From assembly GCA_024760905.1 (NCBI GenBank), contig CM045750.1, forward strand, positions 11,854,419 through 11,918,418: a DNA stretch of 64,000 nt, written 5' to 3'. The notes under the pieces were generated by a model. That model was not told the DNA's origin. It saw only the letters and a program-made list of their open reading frames with translations, and ran no database searches. Shown piece after piece: positions 31,542 through 43,665 of this stretch (the stretch's first letter is position 1; each line of letters opens with the position of its first letter). Both the position numbers and the translations under genes were made by a program. Origin of the DNA: Plotosus lineatus. Its lineage: Eukaryota > Chordata > Actinopteri > Siluriformes > Plotosidae.

Positions 31542-32588
31542 ACACACTTAAACAAGTGAGGGGAATAAATAATCCATGAGAGCTGAAATCTGAGAGGACG
31601 GCAGCTATAGCTGTTTTAATCCATCTTTGCCGTCCGTGCCTATTTTCCAGAATGGCAGATCTTTATTAAATGTTATAATAATATCCAGTGGTCTGGGAAA
31701 ACCATCCCCCATGTCAGAGCCTGTTTTATAATAAAATACGCTGCAGTCATGCTTTACTTATAGGAGAAAAATGAAAGAAAAACCTTGCACATGTGGGTTT
31801 GGAACAATGAAAATGTGTTTCCTTTTATAAAAAAAAAAAAGAGTGAAAGTAATTTCTTATTGTTGAACAATGTGAGAATATTTCGCACGTGTAAAAATAA
31901 AAATGTTTCTCACTTAAGACAGGGAAGCAGACGGACACACAGAAAGATAGATCCAGAGACCTGCTGCCTCTCTCTTTTCCGTGCTTTACACAGAGCCGTC
32001 ATTCATCACTCTCCACCAAAGTAAAGAAGAAAAAAAAAGAGGAAAAAAGACATGGGTGAAAGTGCACACTCTCAGAGATCAGTCGATGTATTTCTCATTA
32101 CTCCACACAGATCGCTCTTGGATGGAAAAGCAAGGTGGCGTAATATTGGGGAGATCTGCTGGAGCACTTAGAGGTCGACCAGCTGTCCACATCACAGGGC
32201 TACTGATTTTGCGGGGTCTGTAATTATCATGCAGTGGACTATTTCTGTGATATTCAGCTCCGGATTATTCTCAAGAACACCCAGACTCTTTCCATGGCAA
32301 AGTTGGAAACTCGCTGGAGAAAAATAACAAACAGAAGGAACTCAGTCGAGATTGAACCTGACTTTTTGGGCAGAGCAGACATTTAAAATACTTCAGTGAG
32401 TAGAAAAGAAGCAGAAAAATGGGTGAGATTGAATAGAGTATATTTTGTGAATATGTCCTGTGGCAGACCAAACTATAGGAACCGTTCTTTTGAAAACAAA
32501 TTGTCATTCAAAATTGATTGATTTCTGAAATAAATGTTATTTCTGTGCAATGTATTAAAAAACTTTTGAGTTCTGGTTTTGGTGAGTG
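31542..32588. other. Unique sequence
   Basis: No repeat recognised in about 1 kb. No supported exon either. Confidence 0.4.
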
Positions 32589-32589
32589 C

Positions 32590-32877
32590 ACTTCTTAGTG
32601 GAGTTTGCATGTTCTCCCCGTGCTTATGTATCGACTCTGGTCTCCTCCTACAGTCCAAAGACATGCAGGACATGAAGCTAACTGGCTGTTCCAAATTGTT
32701 CCTAGATGTAAGTTTAAGTGTGAATACGAATAGTTGTGTGTGTGTGTGTGTTACGCTTTGTTAGACTAATAAATTGTTGGTGTTCTACCCCACCTTCACC
32801 CAGAGTCAGCCGAGATAGGTTCCAGCCTCCCTGTGACCTGACTAGTATTAAGTGGTTCAGCAACTAAATAAATTAAT
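32590..32877 (+). mobile_element. V-SINE-like copy 13, headless
   Basis: Starts at the central block (GTGGAGTTTGCATGTTCTCC). The tail ends AAATAAATTAAT. Confidence 0.75.
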
Positions 32878-33214
32878 AAAATTCAGAAGTTTATAGAAAA
32901 CCTCACAATGATCCCCCCCCCAAAAAAAACATGCAGAATTCAGTACCAATTTCTATGCAACAGAAACAGAAACAAAATCCAGAACATCGATCAAACTCAA
33001 GATTCAAAAACAAGAAAAAGGGAAAATTCAATTAGCACACAGATGCAGATAAAAAAAAAACTATAAACAGAATGCAAACAGCGTGCATAAAATAAGGCTG
33101 GTAACGTCAGTGCATATCTGAATGATGCACTTTTTCATTTATTGTGATTTTTTTTGTAATAATTTCCAGAATTTTATGATTAAATAAAAAAGGAACAATA
33201 CCATTCATCCTTAC
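32878..33214. other. Unique A-rich sequence
   Basis: Nothing recognised. Confidence 0.3.
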
Positions 33215-33652
33215 CAGAGTGTGAATTAGTGAGGTTATGTTCCAGTGACGTATGACGTTCATACTGTACTATACATCCATAAATACTATTACTGTATCTC
33301 ATAAAACACCACTAAATCAATTATTATAAACATAACATTGTAAAATAATATCAAATATATCAAATAATATCAACATTAATTTCAAATAGATAAATTTTAA
33401 TCCAATTCACCCATCAAATATCAAATACAGTATCAAATATAACCTTTAACATTCTCTATGATGCGATCTTTCTGCTTGTAAATGGTTCCGATGGTCGATG
33501 GATGGTCACTTTACATGAAGCTTAAAACAGCCAATCAACGCTTACAATATGTGAGGCGCTCAACACCAAAAGTAGTTTACTTGCTTGTGTTTGACACAAA
33601 ACGCGTGTTATACGAACATCGTGTTATATGAACGTAAGTCGAGGAGCATCTG
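33215..33652. mobile_element. Tigger-type element, CAGATGCTCCTCGA family (copy H)
   Basis: The right end is ACGTAAGTCGAGGAGCATCTG followed by TA, with (TAA)n after it. It shares TGTAAATGGTTCCGATGGTC with copy I at 36.3 kb. The left limit is uncertain and no left TIR was found. Confidence 0.6.
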
Positions 33653-33680
33653 TAATAATAATAATAATAATAATAATAAT
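33653..33680. repeat. (TAA)n microsatellite
   Basis: About nine TAA units starting at the TA target of copy H. Confidence 0.9.
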
Positions 33681-33720
33681 GAACAACTTTGGCTTCTTTT
33701 TTTCAGAAGGACACAAAGAA

Positions 33721-34060
33721 GTGGGTGGCATGGTGGTGTAGTGCTTTGCACAGCTGCTTCCCAGCAAGAATTTCCTTAGTTTTGGTCCCAAGTTTGGGTG
33801 TTTCTGTGTGGAGTTTTCCTTTCCTCCCCATACTTGCATGATTTTCCTTGGGGTACTCTGGTTTCATCCCACAGTCCAATGACAGGCACACTAGTCGAAC
33901 TGGATGCTTCAAATCGCCCCTAGGTGTGAGTATGAATAGTTGTGTGTTGGCTCAGCAGTGATCTGCTGAGCTGTCCAGTGTGGACCCACCTTCAGCCAAT
34001 GTTGGCTGAGATATATTCCGGGCTCGCTGCAGCCCAGACAGGATTAAACAGTTCAGCAAA
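33721..34060 (+). mobile_element. V-SINE-like copy 14
   Basis: Head GGGTGGCATGGTGGTGTAGT. Central block and tail are complete but diverged. Confidence 0.8.
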
Positions 34061-34688
34061 TTACTTCGGCATAACACTGAATCATATGTTCATTTAATGA
34101 AGCAGCAGTTTTATATATGCATTCAGAGAAGATGAATGTGATACAATTGTTCGAAGAAGTGGACCTGAGACAGTACTGGTTTTGAAAAGGAATGTGAAGG
34201 ACACCCATCATTAAAAAGGTCGCTTGACCAAGATCAGTGGTTGGGAGGAGAATGTATGTAATGTAAGCCATATTGTAAAAGGCATTACTCTTTTGATATG
34301 AGGTTGATTCATTAAAACAATGTGTAAGAGGCCGTGGCCAAATGCTAGCCTTGAGCTGTCACAGCTTGGCACAATTATTTTCATGTGGCACAGCATGTCT
34401 GGGGGTTGGAAAGAGGCATTCAAATGCACCTTGATGTCTTGTCTGAGAAAAAAAAAGCAGGAAACTGTTTGATATGTTACAGAACTTCTTAAAGGTGTTA
34501 CTATTTAGCTGTATACTCATACACCTTTGTAATCAAATATGGGCAGCATATGCATGGAGGGTGTAGTGACATGATTTTTCATAGTGTTTATAAATACAGT
34601 GCTTTTAACAACCAGAAGAAAATCTGCTGCTGTGTTATTAAGAAACATTTAATGATTATAGTAAGATGATTGAAGTTCACTAACAAGA
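34061..34688. other. Unique sequence
   Basis: Nothing recognised. Confidence 0.35.
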
Positions 34689-34689
34689 G

Positions 34690-34832
34690 CATGTTTTCAT
34701 TTATTCTTCTGCAGAACCATGTAATCATATTAGGGTTGCGAGGAGGCTGAAGCCTATCGCAGTTGACTCTGGAGAACATGTCTGAATAGCTGGCCAGCCC
34801 ATCCTGGGGCCAGCACACACATAGCCAGAGCT
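34690..34832 (-). mobile_element. V-SINE-like tail fragment, reverse
   Basis: TATTAGGGTTGCGAGGAGGC and GTTGACTCTGGAGAACATG. Confidence 0.6.
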
Positions 34833-34893
34833 GTTTCTTGGATCCTTGGGGGTTCTAGCAAAAGAATGACAGGGGGACTTCTTCTTCTCATCG

Positions 34894-34922
<29 letters not shown>
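34894..34922. repeat. (TTA)n microsatellite
   Basis: It adjoins the next SINE, and a second (TTA) run lies on that SINE's other side (35197-35211). Confidence 0.9.
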
Positions 34923-34925
<3 letters not shown>

Positions 34926-35196
34926 TTCATTTTCTGTAACCGCTTAATCCTAATTAGGGTCGCGAGGAGGCTGGCGCTCATCCATCCCAGCCGATTCTGG
35001 GGGAGGGCAGCTACTCTTGTCGAAAGTCAGCAATGGTTCTTTTACATGAACCTCACACCATAGACAGTGAGAGACACGGCCGGCCTTTGATAACCCAGTT
35101 AGCTGCACTGGGGGGACATTGACAACCTTGTGGAGAGTGGGACTCGAACCCCCCTCAGCGATCCAGCACCCTATACCACTAGGTCACCACTGCCCT
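34923..35196 (-). mobile_element. Modular SINE, L2/V tail (copy L5), internally deleted
   Basis: The reverse tail jumps from GGGGGAGGGCAG straight to CTACTCTTGTCGAAAGTCAG, losing part of the tail module. It is inserted in (TTA)n. Confidence 0.8.
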
Positions 35197-35214
35197 ATTA
35201 TTATTATTATTCTG

Positions 35215-36130
35215 ACCCCTTTAATTTTTAAACATTTTGTCATGTCACAACCATAGATATAAATGTATTTATTGGGATTTTAGGTTATAGACCAACACAA
35301 AGTGGTGCATAATTGTGAAGTAGAAGGAAAGTGATTCATGGTATTCAACATTATTTACAAATAAAAACCTGAAAGGTATTCAGTCCCCTTTACTATGGTT
35401 CTCCTGAATAAATCCAGTGCAACCAACTACTTTCAGAAGTCTCCTAATTATGGAAGAGAGTCGACCGGTGTGTAGTCTAAATCTCAATATAAATACAGCT
35501 GCTCTGTGAAGGACTCAGAAGTTTGAAACAGAACATTAGTGAACAGGGAACTCACCAGACAGGTCATGGATAAAGTTGTGGAGAAGGTTAAAGCAGGGTT
35601 AGGCTTTAAATAATATCTCAGGCTTTGAATATATCACAGAGTACTGGTTAATCCATCATCCAAAAATGGAAAGAGTATGGCACAACTGCAAGCATACCAT
35701 GACATGGCTGTCCACCTAAATTTACAGAAGGGGCAAAAGAACCATTGATCAGAGAGGCAGTCAAAATGCCCATGGCACTGCTGGAGTAGCCGCAGAGATC
35801 CGGACAGCTTAGGGAGAGAATTTGACCATATAATTATAATTACTATTGGTGCACTCCACATATCTGGCATTTTTGGAAGAGAAACGAGAAGAAAGCAATT
35901 GAAAGAAAATCTTAGGAAGTTCTGTGAAGTTTCTCACAAGCCATGTGGAGTACATGGCAAACAGGTGGAAGAGCATGTTCTGGTTAGATGAAATCAAAAT
36001 GTAACTTTCTGGCATAAATGCAAAATGCTATCTGTGGTGGAAAGCTAACACTTTGATCACATCTATTAATCTAACGCTGTAAAAATGAAGGGACACCAGA
36101 CAGCACTAACATCATCACTATGTACTTGTT
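35215..36130 (+). pseudogene. Old Tc1-type element, left end plus decayed transposase
   Basis: The left side (TTGTCATGTCACAACCATAG, then GACCAACACAAAGTGGTGCA) resembles the TIR region of a common vertebrate Tc1 family. Broken plus-strand frames give IIQKWKEYGTTAS, PPKFTEGAKEPLIREAV and FWLDEIKM; the last is the DE(T/S)K segment with the first catalytic Asp. Many stops and shifts are present, and the right half is absent. Confidence 0.65.
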
Positions 36131-36203
36131 GACCCCCCACCCCCATATTTTATGTTTGACGCACAGATCATCCAGTGTTTGCTTCATGAAATCAGGCTTA
36201 CTG

Positions 36204-36741
36204 TGACTGTAGATAAATTTTAATCAAATTCACTCATCAAATATCAAATACAGTATCAAATATAACCTTTAACGTTTAACGATGAGATCTTTCTGCTTGT
36301 AAATGGTTCCGATGGTCGATGGAGCCATTTGGAAGAAACGTGCAACAGTCACGTTTTTCTTGATAATAGCCATCTTCGTTTCTAACGACATGGCTTGCCG
36401 CTTTTTCTGATTATCACTATCAATTAGTAGGCTTACGCTTCTGACCAACCATATTTGCTTAGGGTTACAAAAGTCCACAAAACAGTGTAAACACAAAGAT
36501 CACAGAGACGACATCTTAACACAAGGGTAACACGCGGTGAACTGGGAAGGAGGGGAACGTTCACTCTGTTGTTTGTAAACAATGGACACAGCGTCATGTG
36601 TAAGTAGGTTATTACATCAGCGTACTACATAGGTACGTCTCTTACTACCAAGAGCAAGCTAAACACAAAATTTGACTTTTTTTTTAAAAACGTAAATCAA
36701 AAAATACGTAAAACGAATGAACGTAAAGCGAGGAGCGTCTG
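36204..36741 (-). mobile_element. Tigger-type element, CAGACGCTCCTCGC family (copy I)
   Basis: The right end AAAGCGAGGAGCGTCTG plus TA gives a TIR of CAGACGCTCCTCGCTTTACG. The left TIR was not found. It carries a transposase start on the minus strand. Confidence 0.65.
36269..36440 (-). pseudogene. Tigger transposase N-terminal fragment (copy I)
   Basis: Minus-strand residues KKRQAMSLETKMAIIKKN and PSTIGTIYKQKDLI match the N-terminal CENP-B/Tigger DNA-binding domain (KRKAM.LE.K..II ... STI.TI.K.KD.I). It is shortened between the two helices. The central and catalytic parts are missing. Confidence 0.65.
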
Positions 36742-36743
36742 TA

Positions 36744-37252
36744 AGCTATAATGTGTCTTCAGTGCTATTATTGGTTGGGTTTTAAATCAGCAGTTTTTCT
36801 TTATTAATATAAATTAATGTTAAATGAACCCAATGTAAACTTCTTTTCTTTCATCAGCCATACTTTTATATGACATCCCAGCTCAAAAGAGAGCAGACCA
36901 TGCGTAGGATCAAATTTATATCAAAGGCAATTTTATTATAAAAAAGGAAATCAAATAAACCAGAAGAATTGTCGGTGTAAATACTGGTGATGTAAGCAAG
37001 GTCAGTCTCAAAAAAATGTTCTAAGCCTTACCCAGCAAGTCTCAAAATAAGAAAGGATTTAGTATTACTATACTATGTCTTCAGAAAGGGAGTTTAGGAC
37101 ACAGGCAATGGTCATGCAGTGCCAGGTCTGATAAGTAAAGGGCGTGAGGAAGCAATTCAAAAGCACAGTTAGCTTTTTCAGCTGTTGCTACCTGAGTCAT
37201 GTAGACAGGTACATTTTCCCGGTGCAACACCTTGTACAGGTTTCCTTACATG
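36744..37252. other. Unique sequence
   Basis: Nothing recognised. Confidence 0.3.
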
Positions 37253-37254
37253 TA

Positions 37255-38805
37255 CAGGTCCTTCTAAAAAAAATTAGCATATTGTGATAAAGTTCATTAT
37301 TTTCTGTAATGTACTGATAGACATTAGACTTTCATATATTTTAGATTTATTACACACAACTAAAGTAGTTCAAGCCTTTTATTGTTTTAATATTGATAAT
37401 TTTGGCAAAAAAGTAAAGAAAAACCAAAAATCCCTATCTCAAAAAATTAGCATATTTCATCCGACCAATAAAAAAGTGCTTTTAATACAAAAAAGTCAAC
37501 CTTCAAATAATTATTTTCGTTATGCACTCAATACTTGGTCGGGAATCCTTTAGCAGAAATGACTGCTTCAATGCGGCGTGGCATGGAGGCAATCAGCTTG
37601 TGGCACTGCTGAGGTGTTATGGAGGCCCAGGATGCTTCGATAGCGGCGTTAAGCTCATCCACAGTGTTGGGTCTGGTGTCTCTCAACTTTCTCTTCACAA
37701 TATCCCACAGATTCTCTATGGGCTTCAGGTCAGGAGAGTTGGCAGGCCAATTGAGCACAGTAATACCATGGTCAGTAAACCATTTAGCAGTGGTTTTGGC
37801 ACTGTGAGCAGGTGCCGGGTCGTGCTGAAATATGAAAGTCTTCATCTCCATAAAGATTTTCAGCAGATGGAAGCATGAAGTGCTCCAAAATCTCCTGAAA
37901 GCTAGCTGCATTGACCCTGCCCTTGATAAAACACAGTGGACCAACACCAGCAGCTGACATGGCACCCCAGACCATCACTGACTGTGGCTACTTGACACTG
38001 GACTTCAAGCATTTTGGCATTTCCTTCTCCCCAGTCTTCCTCCAGACTCTGGCACCTTGATTTCTGAATGACATGCAAAATTTGCTTTCATCCAAAAAAA
38101 GTACTTTGGACCACTGAGCAACAGTCCAGTGCTGCTTCTCTGTAGCCCAGGTCAGGCGCTTCTGCCACTGTTTCTGTTTCAAAAGTGGCTTGACTGAGGA
38201 ATGCGGCACCTGTAGCCCATTTCCTGCACACGCCTGTGCACGGTGGCTCTGGATGTTTCTACTCCAGACTCAGTCCACTGCTTCCACAGGTCCCCCAAGG
38301 TCTGGAATCGGCCCTTCTTTCACTTTTTCCTTCCCACAGACGTCCCACTGAGGTGCCTTGATACAGCACTCTGGGAACAGCCTATTCGCTCAGAGATTTC
38401 TTTCTGTCTTACCCTCTTGCTTGAGGGTGTCAATGATGGCCTTCTGGACAGCAGTCAGGTTCGCAGTCTTACCCATGATTGCGGTTTTGAGTAATGAACC
38501 AGGCTGGGAGTTTTAAAAAGCCTCAGGAATCTTTTGCAGGTGTTTAGAGTTAATTGGTTGATTCAGATGATTATGTTAATAGCTCGTTTAGACTACCTGA
38601 ACATGATATGCTAATTTTTTGAGATAGGAATTTTGGGTTTTCATGAGCTGTATGCCAAAATCATCAGTATTAAAACAATAAAAGACCTGAAATATTTCAG
38701 TTGGACTGCAATGAATCTAAAATATATGAAAGTTCAATTTTTATCAGTACATTACAGAAAATAATGAACTTCATCACAATATGCTAATTTTTTTAGAAGG
38801 ACCTG
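37255..38805 (-). mobile_element. Tc1 element, copy 1 (CAGGTCCTTCT ends)
   Basis: Ends CAGGTCCTTCTAAAAAAAAT and TTTTTTTAGAAGGACCTG, with TA on each side (37253-37254, 38806-38807). Each ~200-bp inverted end holds an outer and an inner copy of an AAAAATTAGCATAT-type site (37268 and 37441 on the left, mirrored at 38787 and 38616), so it is of the IR/DR type. Long A/T-rich arms flank a transposase pseudogene. Confidence 0.93.
37528..38476 (-). pseudogene. Tc1 transposase, copy 1 (frameshifted, deleted)
   Basis: The minus strand starts MGKTANLTAVQKAIIDTLKQ from 38476, the first paired-like helix-turn-helix. A 2-bp loss near 38409 shifts the frame. A deletion of roughly 70 bp near 38317 (present in copy 2) removes the RKIVEKGRFQ region. 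DESKF carries the first catalytic Asp. HDPAPAH and PIENLW carry the second Asp and the Glu, separated by 34 residues (DD34E). The C-terminus ends SAKGFPTKY. Full members of this family have about 340 codons, and this copy cannot make one. Confidence 0.9.
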
Positions 38806-38954
38806 TACAAATATCTATATAAATAAACTGCTTGTCATCAGATACAGACAAAATCCATCCCCGATTACCTGCTGTTCACCCTGACAAGTCTCAATCCACA
38901 GCTCACACTCAGCTACTCTACCTTCTGCAACACAGCATGATTATTTAATCATTA

Positions 38955-39048
38955 ATTCATATTCCAAACTACTTTGTCCTGTTATGGTCACAGGGAGGCT
39001 GGAGCCTATACCTGGTGGAGGTAGGGTACATTCCAAGCAACTTGCCAG

Positions 39049-39110
<62 letters not shown>

Positions 39111-39341
39111 TTTGCATTCACAGTCACACCTCGGGGAAATTTAGATCCTTCAATTATCCTACTCTGCATATCTTTGGACTGAGGGAGGAAACCGGAATAC
39201 CTGGAGGAAACCCATGCCGGCACAGGAAGCACACACAAACTCCACATAGAAACGCTCCTTCCTAGGCCCGGGACTTGAACCCAAGACCTTGTTGCTGTAA
39301 GGCAGACGGGCCAAGCAATACTCTGCCATGCCGCCACGAAC
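38955..39341 (-). mobile_element. V-SINE-like copy 15 with internal (AC)n
   Basis: A complete reverse copy. (AC)n at 39051-39108 sits where the tail normally has CACACAACCATTCACA, so the microsatellite grew inside the SINE. Confidence 0.85.
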
Positions 39342-39885
39342 ATAATTATTAGTATCCCGGTTGATCTCTGTATCCGAGGCACCACAATATCACAGTGAGT
39401 TTTTTTCCATCTTGGGATTGAAAGTGGTGCATGTGGCCTGTGATGTGGCATTCTGTTTTATGACGAGAGGAAGTTAAATTCTGTTAGTTCAGGGAGAGAT
39501 TGGAGGGATTTTGCATGGAGAAAGATGAAGGTTTGTATTAACATACATTTGTGTGATCCAGCAGTCAGTATACGAGTGATAATATACAGTACTTTTACTG
39601 GAAATAAAATTGATAATGTGGTGTAATCTTGTGGTTTAACAGAGCTATTTAAAGAGTGTCTCTAGTGGAGATATGGGTAAAAGGGTAAAAGTAAAACTGT
39701 GTGGTGTGTCAGCGTGACCGTGTGGCCTTGTGTGTAAGAATGGGGGAATTTGGTTCTGCCCAAGGAGTGGCTTGAAAAAAATAAAGAAAGGTCTCTATAC
39801 TGGAGCCAGAGATGTTCAGTGTACTGTTAAAAAGGATCTATGGTTTACAACCTTAATTTCAAAATTGTTTTGAATATACAAACTA
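39342..39885. other. Unique sequence
   Basis: Nothing recognised. Confidence 0.3.
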
Positions 39886-40375
39886 CAGTAGGCCCTCGAC
39901 ATTTGCGGGCGTTCGGTTCCGAGCCCTCCCGCGAATCGAGATAATCTGCGTGTTCTGTACCCGGAAGTAAAACCCCCATGTATGACGTCACATGCGCCAA
40001 TGAGCAGCCGTAAGTAAAATACTATGTATCTATTACATGCACTAAAATATGCTTCTTAAACACATTCTATAGACAGTCTTACTCATTAATACAGTATTAA
40101 TTTAGTAAAATATAGTAATGATTAAGAAAAACTTTTAAAATTTTACTCTTATTTTTATTGATGACAAAATATATAAACATTATACAGCATATACTGTTGT
40201 AAAGCACTTGTTTTAAAGTCCTTTTCAATTATTATTCCAGTGCAGTACCTAAGTAAATTCTGAGAATGTTTGTGCGTGAGATTTTATGTTCTGTAGCATG
40301 TTTAACAAACGATACCAAAAGGATAAACTTTATTACGCTTCATGTCCTTTTACATTGAACTTGGAGTGACGTCTC

Positions 40376-40385
40376 CAAGATGGCG
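40376..40385 (+). promoter_or_regulatory. YY1-like CAAGATGGCG site in the left arm
   Basis: The mirror-image site CGCCATCTTG lies at 41146-41155. This motif is typical of LINE 5' UTR promoters. Confidence 0.4.
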
Positions 40386-40689
40386 CTGCCCAGAGGGCAA
40401 CATCGCGGAGTTCTCAGAGTCAAATTGTTCGTTTTAATTTGTTTTATTTGTTTGTTCATGTTTTGCACTATGCTCGTCTATGATTGGTCAACCCTACTAC
40501 AGCTATGAGCAGCTTCAGCTTCGGGCAACTAAGCACGCAACAACTTATATCGTGAGCTAATATGCTATGCTATGGGAGCTCAATGCTAACCGCTAATATG
40601 CTCACATGGGAGCTCAATGCTAACCGAACTCTGTTTAACAATAAGCCCAGGCGGATTTCTCAGTCTCTGGCGCTTGGTTAGCACTTCCG

Positions 40690-40800
40690 GCCATACTGCT
40701 TGAAGATGTTCAGTCCCTGCGAAACAAGGTGGACGAGATTCATGCTCAGATGGCAGCGCAGAGGGATCTACAGGACCGTGTTTCGGTGAAACATGGCTCA
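40690..40800 (+). pseudogene. LINE endonuclease N-terminal fragment
   Basis: The plus strand reads AILLEDVQSLRNKVDEIHAQ and AAQRDLQDR. With a shift it then reads a GETWLK segment, matching the start of an L2-type apurinic endonuclease (N.RSLRNK.DEL ... FTETWL). About 35 residues remain. Upstream sequence is the left inverted arm, presumably that LINE's 5' UTR. Confidence 0.6.
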
Positions 40801-41847
40801 AGGCGATTGCACCAGTCGGCTACACGGCCTTCATCCCCTGCAATCCCAAGCGCCGTCATTAGTCGTCATTTGGCCCCTTCCCGTCTGGGCTTCGTGTCAG
40901 CTGGGGTGCGGCTCGCATTGAGCTGCCTACCATAGCATATTAGCTCTGCTAGCCACAGCCCGGCTAACCAGCCCAGTTGAGCGTGCTTAGTTATACACGT
41001 CCGAAGATACTCCGATCTTATAGCTGTAGTAGAGTCGACCGGAAGTAGACGAGCACAGTGCAAAAGATGAACAAACAAAACAACAAATTAAAATGAACAA
41101 AGAAACAATTTGACTGAGAACTCCGCAACGTCGCCCTCTAGGCAGCGCCATCTTGGAGACATCACTCCAAGACGTCACTCCAAGTTCAATGTAAAAGGAC
41201 ATGAAGAGTACTGTAATAAAGTTTATCCTTTTGGTATCGTTTGTTAAACATGCGACAGAACATAAAATCTCACGCATAAACGTGAACTTAGGTACTGTAC
41301 TGGAATAATAATGGAAAAAGATTTTAATACAACAGTTCAGAGAAAACCGTCGTTTCTCAGGAGAAAGTCTTATTTCTTCAGAAGAGGCATCCAACGTTTT
41401 CTATTGTTTAGCCAGAGAAGACACACAGCGTTTGAGTGGTATCATAGAGCTGAACTGGTAATTAAAACACACACAAAAAAGAGGCTCATTGACAACTTGT
41501 GTGCGAATGAGGAAAAAGGGGCAGGACATCAGCTCAACCATTCAGGAGAAAGGAGGACAGCCATTGGCTGAATTTGAATCACGTGCCGGTTGCTCGGCAG
41601 CCAGCGAATACTCAAACCGTGGGTGCAAAACCGCGAATAGTCAAGGGCCTACTGTATACTGGACTAAAAGTGGGTGTAGTGAGGTGGAGTGCGGGTAATG
41701 AATCCCAGGCTGCATTAGCAGTGCCACTATATAAGCAGAGTTGCTTCTCGTATAGTGGATGTATTGTCTGTTTTGTTTTCCTGTAGTTAGCCTCTCTCCG
41801 TCCCACCAATCCTTCCTCTACCAATTTCTGGAATTCTTTCCTCCACA

Positions 41848-42000
41848 TCAGGGGTGTCAAACTCATCTGTACAGAGGGTCACATAACTAAATTTCTCGGT
41901 TATTGAGGGCCACATAGTCACAGAACATCATTCAAAGATTGTGTGACATTGCTTGAATTCTCTCTCTCTCTCTCTCTCTCTCTGCCACATAAAATAGATT
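41848..42000 (+). mobile_element. Possible hAT left end
   Basis: CAGGGGTGTCAAACTCATC and GAGGGCCACAT resemble the ends of hAT elements common in fish. A (CT)n run lies at 41961-41983. No matching right end was found. Confidence 0.35.
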
Positions 42001-42178
42001 TGCCTGAATAATGGGAAAGTTTACACTCAGGCCCAATCTTGATGGCTTTTTTAAAGGTAAGGTTTGTGCTTTTTCAAGGTTTACGCTCCGGAATATTTCT
42101 GTAAGTAGGGCTCTCATTACATAAATAGTAAAGCAGACATCAAAAATCATTATTATTTTCGGCAAGGTCATTATTATT

Positions 42179-42458
42179 TCTGCCTCACAGCAAGAAGGTC
42201 CTGAGTTTCAAACCCGGGCTCAGTTTCTGAGTGGAGTTTGTATGTTCTCACAGTGTTTCTGTACGTTTCCTTCAGACACTCCAAATTGCCCCTAGGTGTG
42301 AAGATGAATGCTTGTGTGTGTATTGACCCTGTGGTGGACTGGTGAGCCGTTCAGGTTATACCCCACCTTCTCCCAGTGTTGGCAGAGATAGACTCCAACC
42401 TTCCTGTGACCCTAATAGGCTTAAGTGGCTTGACATATCAATGAATGAATGAATGAAG
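42179..42458 (+). mobile_element. V-SINE-like copy 16
   Basis: The head is truncated at CTGCCTCACAGCAAGAAGG. Central block, tail and (TGAA)n are intact. Confidence 0.8.
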
Positions 42459-43310
42459 TGCAGATTCTGATCTGATCATTTTATATCCAGGAAAAAGTCA
42501 CACGGGAAAAGGACTTCAGTCAGTTCCCCCTGGTCCTGTATTACACTAACTCCTCTCTGTTTACAACATTTTGGTATGGATCTTTATTCGGACTACTAAT
42601 TTTACATTCTGTGTTTATCAGACTGTTTTGGAAGGTTTTTCCAAACTTCAGCATCTTGTCTTTATCATGCTATGGTTTGTTCTGTGAATAGTAACAGACC
42701 TGAAATTGCACACAAATTTACTACTAATAAAGCAAAGCAATGAAATGATGTCATGATTTTCCCCATAATGGTGTCCAAAGTGCAGAATTTTGCAAGGAAG
42801 CTGTTAAATAAAAAGAGCATGACTTCTGAAGCTGACAAATCTTGGGTTTCATCTTTCTTTAAGTCAAGGTTCATGTGTGTCTACAGGGTTTTTTGTGCTT
42901 CTTCAGTTGGTGTTATTAACAGGTCTGCTTCATATCTACACTTCTAGATTGTACCACTGAGTTATTCTGCTACATTTCAAAAGATCACAGGATATTAGGA
43001 GCCGTGTCCTAGTGGCTGGAGGACACATGGAATAACTATTATAAAGTAGTGATTCAGCCACTAAGGACAAATCTCTCGATATTCCTAAGGGAAAGCAAGG
43101 ATCTGGCAGTAATTTGGAGGCCTCCTGCCTCGAAGACTTTGGTATCAAGAACGGAGCGGTTTACCAAAGCATAGAAATGGAATCTGTCATAAAAAGAAGC
43201 TTGTATATTAATGACTCATTTCCCTTTTTAATATGAGAACGTTTACAATTATTATACAGTATAATATATGGGAATGGTGAAATCTGATTGGCTGATATGT
43301 AAACAATAAG
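42459..43310. other. Unique sequence
   Basis: Nothing recognised in about 850 bp. Confidence 0.4.
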
Positions 43311-43312
43311 TA

Positions 43313-43624
43313 CAGTCGGCCCCCTACTTACGAAATTAATCCGTTCCAGTGCCTTTTTCGTAGCCTGGAGTTTTCGTAAGTAGGGGCACATTTTACATGT
43401 AAAACACGTGATTCGTTCCAAGGCTCCGAAGACTACCCCATAAAGCCTTTAAAAATGATAAAAGTACACCAATTTTGTATGAAATATGTGTTAAAAGTAA
43501 AAGAAAATTATTTACCTTTTTTTTTTAGGTTTTTTTCGTATACAGAGGGAGAAAATTTCGGAAAATGTTTTTCGTAACCTGGATTTTTCGTATTCAGAGG
43601 TTTTCGTAAGTAGAGGGCCAACTG
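43313..43624. mobile_element. Tigger-type MITE, CAGTCGGCCC family
   Basis: 312 bp with TIRs CAGTCGGCCCCCTACTTACG and CGTAAGTAGAGGGCCAACTG. TA lies at 43311-43312 and 43625-43626. TTTTTCGTAACCTGGATTTT is shared with the 8.6-9.2 kb Tigger remnant, its probable parent family. It is non-coding. Confidence 0.9.
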
Positions 43625-43665
43625 TACATGTGTGTTGGATGCCACTAAATATGGCAACAGGACTA

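Larger units (their letters stand above)
39886..41654. mobile_element. Tigger-type element (CAGTAGGCCCT) enclosing an inverted LINE 5' end
   Basis: TIRs are CAGTAGGCCCTCGACATTTG and, reversed, CAGTAGGCCCTTGACTATTC, with TA outside both. Inside, about 440-bp arms (about 40190-40635 and 40900-41340) are inverted copies of each other and share CAGTACCTAAGT, GTTTAACAAACGATACCAAA, CAAGATGGCGCTGCC and GAGCTAATATGCTATG. A centre of about 265 bp holds a LINE endonuclease fragment. Confidence 0.75.

Noticed and set aside
37522..37878. 118-codon plus-strand ORF in Tc1 copy 1
   Set aside because: A shadow of the transposase, which lies on the minus strand.
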